A DNA stretch of 64,000 nt from Lottia gigantea (taxonomy: Eukaryota; Mollusca; Gastropoda; Lottiidae), in the NCBI RefSeq assembly GCF_000327385.1, contig NW_008708943.1:2135364-2199363 (forward strand), given 5' to 3'. Below are positions 56,796 through 64,000 of this stretch, one piece after another (the stretch's first letter is position 1; each line of letters opens with the position of its first letter). The position numbers were made by a program, and so were the translations under genes. The notes beneath the pieces were generated by a model. The model had not been told where the DNA came from and did not search any database. It saw only the letters and a list, made by a program, of their open reading frames with translations.

Positions 56796-58069
56796 TTTGT
56801 GTTCATTTTATTAACATTAGTTGGGATTTAAATGTTTTGTTGTCATGTCATGAGTCATCAGGGAGTATATTGAGGAAAGATGACTATTATTCCCAAATAC
56901 ATCTGGTGTAAGAATTTATTAAATCTTTTTGTCATTAAAGTGACTATACACCAAATATTTATATCCTGTCAAAATTTTAATTTTCCTAACTTTATGTTTG
57001 TTCACTGATGACCATGGTTTTGGACACTGGCAAATTTGATTTTTTTTTTTTTCTAAGTCATTTCCAATAGTAGCAAGCTGAGAATATTGAACAAATATTA
57101 AATTCTTCTTTAAAAGGAACGAATGCCATGTACATTGCAATAGATTTTGGTCAAACCATCCCATAGTAATACCCATTAAAGAATGCATTGTGTTTTTGAT
57201 AATAATAAAAGAGTTGTTTTGATTAAGGTTTATTCAGCTTTCAGACAGTTTTCTTATGTTGAAAATATAGAATATATAGAAAGAAGAATACTTTATATCC
57301 TATATATTATACAATACCATACCGTGATAGAGCCATTTCAACCCTCAAACTCAATCAGTAAAATTCAAATTTCTGGCTTTCTTTGACAACTGAATCTAGT
57401 TTGAGAAAGAAATAGAGTTTTACACCCTACTTTTATGAATCAGAATAACTCATTTTAGTTGAATTTGAAGAGTCCATATTATTAATAAGGTTAAGTCTGA
57501 AGATTGAGAGTTATTGACTATAAGATTCTGATATAAAACTAAAGAAAAATTGAAAACATATTTCTGAAAAACTAAAGAAATAGTAGAAATAAATTTGTGA
57601 AAGTAAAAATAAAAATATAAAATAAAAGTAAATTTATTTTCTAAAGAATCTTCTAATTGTTAACTTTCTAACTTATTAAATATCAATATAGCTGTATCAT
57701 ATTTTCTATAGAATCTCATTTGCTAAATGTTTCAATGGATCAAATTGTCTAAAACCTTGGTTCTCAACCTGTGGTAATACCACAGTATTGTTTCATGATA
57801 TGGGCTGCAGATTAATTCACGGCTATTGATGGTACAAACAATTCACAGCTTTTGTTCGAAGATTTTCTCCTCTTGCATTACCCTCATATTATTGTGAATA
57901 ATGAAAGTAGTCATGAATACCAAACGTAAGTCACAACTCAGTTGCATGAGAGTTGCCATTGGAACTAATGACCGATGTTCTTACACAGCTGATTATAGCT
58001 ATAGTGTGAGGATCCAAAAGACAGTCAAATACAGAAAGGTATACCACAAGTCTAAAAGGTTGAGAACCA

Positions 58070-58169
58070 GGCCCATATTCTCAAAAGGATCTAGCGCTAG
58101 GATGTTCTTATCTTCTAACATTGATTCTAGGACATCCTAGCGCTAAGATCGTTTCGAGAATACAGGGCC
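58070..58169. mobile_element. Foldback element, copy 2
   Basis: A 100-bp near-palindrome. The left arm is GGCCCATATTCTCAAAAGGA then TCTAGCGCTAGGATGT; the right arm is ACATCCTAGCGCTAAGATCG then TTTCGAGAATACAGGGCC. The arms pair over about 36 bases around a short loop. It shares its arms with the copy at 39654-39760, so this is a dispersed family and not a one-off hairpin. Confidence 0.7.
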
Positions 58170-58807
58170 AAGGGTCTAGAATGAAAAGCTTGACCAATAA
58201 AATTTAGAAACAAAATTATGAGCTAAATGCATCAAAGGTTATTCTATATCATACTAATATTAATATCATGAAAAAGTCAATATCAGTAGAGAGATATGGT
58301 TATAGCTACATCATAATAAATAAGATTTAACTAAATTACCCTTTAAATCCTGAGCAATAACAAGGTCTAATCTGTGGAGATATAACATCATAATATAATA
58401 TATTTTGGCCCCATATTAATAACTACTAGCTATAACATTCAATCATGTATGATTTTTCTTAGAGATTCCTAAATTATGATTTGACAGAAAACAGGTCATG
58501 GGCAAAGATATAACTAATAGTTAAGGTTTTGGATTAATGGAATAGAGAATGGTTGAGGTGACTACTACAGATTATTATAATTTGATCACAGGTTACAATT
58601 CTAGATAGAATATTTGTTCAGTAAGGTTATATATCAATATATCACAGACAAGAAATAAAGATGGGATTAAGGATCTTTGAATTGTATATTTTGGGGGACT
58701 TCTATATAATATTACCCTGTTAGTATATTCTATTATAAAAACTTGTATATATTTCATAGTGGCTAGCGATTTTTCTCGCAAGTGACTTGGCTCACAAGTT
58801 AAAGAAA

Positions 58808-58827
58808 ACACACACACACACACACAA
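58808..58827. repeat. (AC)n microsatellite
   Basis: About ten AC dinucleotides in the spacer downstream of the PAQR gene. Confidence 0.9.
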
Positions 58828-59183
58828 ATTGAATCATAAAATCTTGCAACCTGGCCAGCAAGTTGAAGTTGTAGTGACTTGACAAGACAGTTTTAATGTC
58901 TTGGCCCATAGTATGATGTTGTAAATAAGCTAAAGAAAATACATGCTTCTAGAGGCAGTTTAGGAAATTATTCTTCAAGAGGAGGTTGACAGGGATAAGA
59001 TGGTTGTTAAAATATATAATTTGACAGGATTATAACATCTCATACATAACTATCTCAATAAAAGATAGATTGCACAAAAAGAAAAGCAGTTATTCCCCCC
59101 TTACTCTATCGACAAAGTTCTAAATATATAACAAACTATAAATATATAAAAAATATATATCCTTATAAAATATAATCAGGTTG

Positions 59184-60209
59184 TCAACAGCAACGACCTT
59201 CAGATTTAGTTGCTAATGGCAACCTTCGTATAGAAAATATAAAAATTATTATTGTATTCAATATCAAAACAGCTGCCAATATATTTAAACTACTATTTGG
59301 CGAGGTGAACTCCCATGAGGCTTTCAGTTCTTCAGCACGTTCACGCATATCTCCAAGCATTGCTTGTATTTGGTCCATTGTGGCTAGAATTGACGAAATG
59401 TGGAATAGTTGATGGCTGTGACCAATGATGTCAAATTGACCTGGTCGCAGTCTTTCTGGAAGGTGAGTTGCATATAAAAATGCAGAAAAAAATGCAAATA
59501 TAAACTGTCTTGCTAACAGCGGATGTGATGTCAAGGCACATTCAGTTTTAGAACAGAATAGTAAACGATATACTATAGGAATGCTGTCGTACACATACGG
59601 TAATGCAAATGATCCCAGGCGCAATACTTTTCTTAAACCACTTGGCTTCATAAATCTCGTCTCACACGATACCAGAACACACAATAACGAATTGATTACT
59701 GCCCCTGTTACAAACAAATCTCCATAAATGGTATTCCTGAGGGCTTGTGGGAAGGCATATGCTCGGTAGGCAATAGCAACACCAAGACTTAGAAGACTCA
59801 ATGCAGTATAGTCCAGAAAAAAACAGATGTGTCGAGCACGTTCGGACATAGTGTTAAATGTATGTGCAATAGCACTCATGAACGGGAAGACACAGCATAC
59901 TAACATATACACTAACAATGGCCATGTATAACTATCACTCCAGAAGTTGAGGCTCTGTGACAAGCCGAAAAATACCCAAATAAAATAAAATGCAGGCAAG
60001 AAGTGAGTCCAAGCATTTAAAGTTTCATTGGTTGCATCGAATAAACTCAACACACACTGGGTGAAAGAACTTTTAGGATGACGGTAACCGTGTAAAATAA
60101 ACATCTCATGGAATTGTTCAGGAACTTGATCTACAGCATAAATTGGTCCACAGATTCCAAGACTACAAGATGGTGTCCTCTTGTGGTAACCTTGGTGACG
60201 AGTTATCAT
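59184..60209 (-). CDS. PAQR5: Membrane progestin receptor, PAQR5/6-like
   Basis: A 341-residue seven-helix protein of the PAQR (progestin and adipoQ receptor) family. Family members include membrane steroid receptors and hydrolase-like enzymes with a zinc site. Residues 30-69 (VPEQFHEMFILHGYRHPKSS, then NETLNAWTH at 61-69) follow human PAQR5 closely (IPQVFHEQGILFGYRHPQSS, NETLNIWTH). The presumed metal and catalytic residues are present: S112 and H116 (SAIAH), D133 (FFLDY), and H266 and H270 (GHSHQLFH). Hydrophobic segments span about 67-87, 97-117, 128-150, 165-182, 198-218, 233-250 and 307-327. The coding part is one exon; an acceptor (TTTCAG) places the exon's 5' edge at 60229. The frame stays open from there to the ATG at 60209, so an upstream coding exon is possible, but the ATG gives a normal family N-terminus. 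PAQR6 or PAQR9 cannot be excluded by eye. Confidence 0.9.
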   Translation of the reverse strand: MITRHQGYHKRTPSCSLGICGPIYAVDQVPEQFHEMFILHGYRHPKSSFTQCVLSLFDATNETLNAWTHFLPAFYFIWVFFGLSQSLNFWSDSYTWPLLVYMLVCCVFPFMSAIAHTFNTMSERARHICFFLDYTALSLLSLGVAIAYRAYAFPQALRNTIYGDLFVTGAVINSLLCVLVSCETRFMKPSGLRKVLRLGSFALPYVYDSIPIVYRLLFCSKTECALTSHPLLARQFIFAFFSAFLYATHLPERLRPGQFDIIGHSHQLFHISSILATMDQIQAMLGDMRERAEELKASWEFTSPNSSLNILAAVLILNTIIIFIFSIRRLPLATKSEGRCC

Positions 60210-60869
60210 GTTAACATCAGCTGGACTTTCTGAAAGTAAAAGTAAGAATATTTAATGTTCCATATTTGTTTCAAAATGTTAATATTTCAATTCAATTGTA
60301 GATGAACCAAACGTCAACTGAAAAATGATTCAGATGACCAAGATGTTCTATCTGATTTTAAAAGCAAATATGTACATAGATGACTTAACAGATAGCTGAA
60401 ACAGAGATCTATCAGAAGGTAACGTAAATAATTAGATGGCTGTATCCCTTTAACCAATATTTCATGGTATTACTGGTATCTAAAGTGTGATACAGTCAGG
60501 CTCGTAGCTAGAGGGAGCTAGAGGGGGGGGAGCTAGGCCTCACTAAGAAAATTTAAGCCCCCCTGAAAAATTTATATGAGTTAGATCAAATTCTGTATTT
60601 AGATATTTTAACAATTGTATAGGCTTACAAATGAATTATGATCGGTTAATTGATGATCAGAGATATTTCTTCTGTTTTCAAAGGTTTCTACACTTTATGT
60701 ACCAATTTAATTCAAAATTTGATTTAATTATTGGTAACAAATATATAATGTTTCATTTAATTTTCATTTGTGATGGCAGAGTTAGCGACTAGTAAGAAAT
60801 TGAAACAGGTGTGCAGGGAACAGGTGTGCCATTTTGTGAGGTTGAATTGAGTCTTGAATTGAGTCTTGA

Positions 60870-61035
60870 ATTACGTAAATCGTCTTCAAAAATACTAGAA
60901 ATTTACCAAAATCACATAATTCCTTAAAAAATATTGAGGAATTTTTGTCCCTATTTCTATTACTGACTGGATTAGCTTAAAAATTCATATTTCTGAGACT
61001 AAAGTATGATTGGCCAAAGAAATGGCACATCTAAT
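60870..61035. mobile_element. Diverged copy of the 40162-40498 element
   Basis: ATCGTCTTCAAAAATACTAG, AAAATCACATAATTCCTTAA and TTTCTGAGACTAAAGTATGA align in order with blocks of the TTAA-flanked element at 40162-40498. The ends are not preserved. Confidence 0.45.
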
Positions 61036-63228
61036 TGATTGATGAGTCCAATGTTCTCTTTCAAATTTAAAATTTAAAAAAAGTCATAAATAAAAAAAAA
61101 ACAGTTATATTTTTATTGATGATAAAGATAACTGTAGTACAACTATCTGTCTTCAAGATGGTGTAATAGAATTACAGTCTCCTGGAAAATAGACAATTTT
61201 AGTACAAGATGAGGTGATTTGTTTTTTCTAAAACAACACCAATTCCAACTAGTTCTTATGTTTTTAACTCGTTAAAATTAAAAATTATCAGCTCGTGATA
61301 TTCTGGGAATATTCTTAACCAACAGCCCTGAATAAACCACTACCATACTTCTAAAACTACCCCCTATGTGTGTTTTTGAAATGGTGAGAAGGAAATAGAT
61401 AGTTTTGTTGAAGTTGTAACATAACAAGTATAATCTTTACACAAACACCATCAACAACATGTTTATTATTTAGGTCAACTAGTTTTCTACCTTCAGGGCA
61501 ACTTTCACATTCTTCTTTTTTTATACTAAGACTCATTAATATAATAAAATAATAATATTAATAGGTGACCAAAATATCATGACAGTCGTTGAACTGTAAA
61601 AAACAATATATCACCTAGCCAGGATGTTCTGACCTCAAGAACATCTATGATACCCCTCAGATCTTAAATCAAGGTCTTTCCTATATTTCATGATAGACAT
61701 TCTTAGAAACTGCTCAAAGTCGTTCTTAAAAATCTTAAATTATCTTAACTTTCAAAAGATGATGCTGCATTAAAATGTTTCTGTGCCAAATAAATTTTAT
61801 TTGGTAAAATAAATGATATAACAGTACTTTGTAATCACATGCAAGGAAAATCTGACCATGATAAGCCTATCAGTAAATCTGTTGGGAAATGAAAGATTAG
61901 TGTTGTCATTATGACCTAATGTCAGTGATATTGTCAAGTTTCAAGTAACTAGAGGACAAAATCTTTATAAATACCTAAACTTATGATTTAGTATATACAC
62001 TTCAGAAGAAAACTAATTTTTTTTTCTACCTCAGTGAGTTACATCCTTGATTGACTCAACTGTTAACAATTTATCAAAACAACAATCCATATACTTTCTC
62101 AAACTTACTGGCCTTGGTCTTTTTACATGAAACAACCTTCAGTGTTCATATCACATTCTTATGTTAAATTTTACTTAATTTTATATGTGATATTTCCAAA
62201 TTCACAGATTAAATGAAACTACGTAGAGTTTTACAGGGTTATACTAGTCCGCGAAAGTTCAGACCAATACAATTTAATGACAATGAGATTACAATTTTGT
62301 TTCTCCATTTCTCTACCAAGTTCACACACTGTTGACGTTCCTTTCACAGCACGATCAGGATCTGTGTCTAAATATCGACTATGAATTGTGGGATAGCAAA
62401 TCCCTAAATTGAGCAATATGACCAATTATGTCTTCCGAAATTATGGGATTGATACTCGGTTGTAAAAGTAATTCTGATTGGCCCCAGAGTAGAGCATGAT
62501 TGACAGCTAAATAGCTTGGTGCAGGAAAATGACACATCATGAATATTTATAACCTTGGTGCCATACCAGTAACCCGACCAATTCGAAATACACAGTGTTG
62601 ATAAATTTTTTAAATATTTTCATTAAGTAACTATACTGATTTGTACCTAATGAGTTGATGGAACTCCCTCTGGTTTGAACAATCACACAAATCAATATCA
62701 CTGAACAATTGAAGCAGGTTTACCTAGCGCTCCAATCCCTCAAAGACTCAATATTTCCAATGCCAAAACTTTTCTGTAAACAACATATATACGATTCAAT
62801 ATTCTTTACACCTTTGTTGTTTGCTTTCAGACTTATTTAGTATAGACTAGACACATTTACAGGCTTAGAATCTTGTGTCAGGCTATTAAGAAACTCATTA
62901 TATACCATACACTATATTGCAACTGTTATTAAGCAAAATAAGCTTCAACAATTTCTTCAAATCAACACGTCAGAAATTTGGAATGTTTTTTCTGTTCTAG
63001 TTGAGGAATCTTCAATGTTTTTGACAAATTTCTAGATCATATGAAAACTGGTAAGTTTAAGATGTCCTATATCAGACATGGCTTGGTGAAATACGTCATA
63101 ATATAACAACAGTCTTTCTCCTTTGATCAGATGAGATTATGATGTTTCTCCCAGACTAATGCCAGTTTAACTACAGATTATTTCATCTTAATACTCCATA
63201 CTGATTTCTTCATCAAAGCAAGAAGCTT

Positions 63229-63417
63229 TTAACCCTGTGACCCCCTGAGTGTAAATGAAATATAACATCATATATCCTGAACTCCAAGTAATTAAAGTAA
63301 AAAAAAAGCCTATAACCTTAACGTTGTTTGATGTCACATAGTAAACGGCCTTCTGCTTGGGTTTATATTGCGTTAGTGTGTGGCTGATAAACCGGCCGCT
63401 AGGATTGAAAGAGTTAA
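63229..63417 (+). mobile_element. piggyBac-type MITE, 189 bp, copy 2
   Basis: Same orientation and nearly the same length as the copy at 11759-11948. TTAA stands at both ends and the body is shared (GAGTGTAAATGAAATATAAC, TTGCGTTAGTGTGT). The left end, CCCTGTGACCCCC, has drifted more than the right end, AGGATTGAAAGAG. Confidence 0.8.
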
Positions 63418-64000
63418 GAGGTCTAATCCAAAGCTTACAATAAGACAATCTTTTAAAAGAGCATCAAAATTAGAGTGTCCTTGCTTCTGAAAAGTGCAAT
63501 GGATTTTTTAAATTTAGCTCCACTAGAAAAAGTTGTTTTCTTTCCTCATAAACATCATTCATCTTAAATTGTTCAATCAGTGATTTTTCAGACACTTAGT
63601 ACTTTTAATATTGACATTAACTCCTAATTCGAAACCGATATTTTACTGGTTGGTATTTAGATGACTAAGCTTTAATACATTTACATAAAAATCATATTTT
63701 CATCTCCAATATAATCAACCTGTCCTAAATCATACTTCATTAATTGATCCTGAAAATACTTTTCAATCAATATACAATTTATAATATTGACCTTCGTCTA
63801 GAAACAATAGCGAACCAAAATAATTAGCAGATTATTGAACTATGTTATAGATCGAGGCTTACATGATAAATACCTGTCTTAATTAGTTTAGTTACTAATC
63901 AGAACCATTTAACACCAACTGTAATAAGGTAATTACAATCATGTCATTGGCAATACATCAACATTACAGCAACATACCTGCTATATACTTGATAAAATTA

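Larger units (their letters stand above)
56796..59183. other. Convergent spacer between CUBN and the PAQR gene
   Basis: No exon-like frame is recognised on either strand. It must hold the 3' UTR of the PAQR gene, whose stop is at 59184 on the - strand. It also holds the foldback element at 58070-58169 and an (AC)n run at 58808-58827. Confidence 0.55.
60230..64000. other. Upstream/intronic region of the PAQR gene
   Basis: The acceptor just before the coding exon shows that at least one more 5' exon exists on the - strand at higher coordinates. I could not identify it; it may lie beyond the window. No other protein-like frame is seen. The stretch includes the repeat remnants at 60870-61035 and 63229-63417. 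Confidence 0.5.

Noticed and set aside
57901-58140. 79-codon open frame downstream of cubilin
   Set aside because: Partly overlaps the foldback element; no domain, splice support or composition typical of coding DNA.

Overview
The window is animal nuclear DNA. It is AT-rich, with short exons between GT-AG introns, tRNA-derived SINE sequence, small TTAA-flanked inverted-repeat elements and intronic minisatellites. The proteins are clearly orthologous to vertebrate ones but diverged. Together with the repeat content this suggests a lophotrochozoan, most likely a mollusc such as a gastropod; the lineage is an inference. No tool was run. Exon borders come from reading splice sites on both strands and checking reading phase from exon to exon, and comparisons with human proteins are from memory.

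Layout: (1) 333-6354, + strand: the 3' part of a large C2H2 zinc-finger gene, six exons and 12 fingers, with its 5' end outside the window. (2) 6355-10286: a gene-poor 3.9 kb spacer. (3) 10287-15673, - strand: a complete SPAG16 (PF20) gene, 15 coding exons and 608 codons, encoding an axonemal central-apparatus WD40 protein. (4) 15674-17540: a 1.87 kb divergent spacer. (5) 17541-56245, + strand: a complete cubilin (CUBN) gene of 71 coding exons and 3825 codons. It encodes a signal peptide, an RQKR furin-type site, an N-terminal segment, an expanded coiled coil, 8 EGF-like domains and 27 CUB domains. The domain order matches human cubilin one to one. (6) 56246-59183: the cubilin 3' UTR and a convergent spacer. 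(7) 59184-60209, - strand: a PAQR-family membrane progestin receptor gene, closest to PAQR5/6, with its coding part in one exon. (8) 60230-64000: upstream or intronic sequence of that gene, with mobile-element remnants.

The four genes do not form a functional pathway. Cubilin is a peripheral endocytic receptor that, in the animals where it is known, works with amnionless. SPAG16 is ciliary, the PAQR is a seven-helix steroid-responsive receptor, and the zinc-finger protein is probably a nuclear regulator.

The most notable points are a tandem duplication of a two-exon module in the cubilin coiled coil; CUB domains that have lost cysteines in disulphide pairs (CUB13, also in human, and CUB15); an exon that joins two CUB domains; a probable GC-AG intron; and several small repeat families present more than once in the window (TTAA elements, a foldback element, a SINE with a recurring core). 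No obviously new biological system was found.
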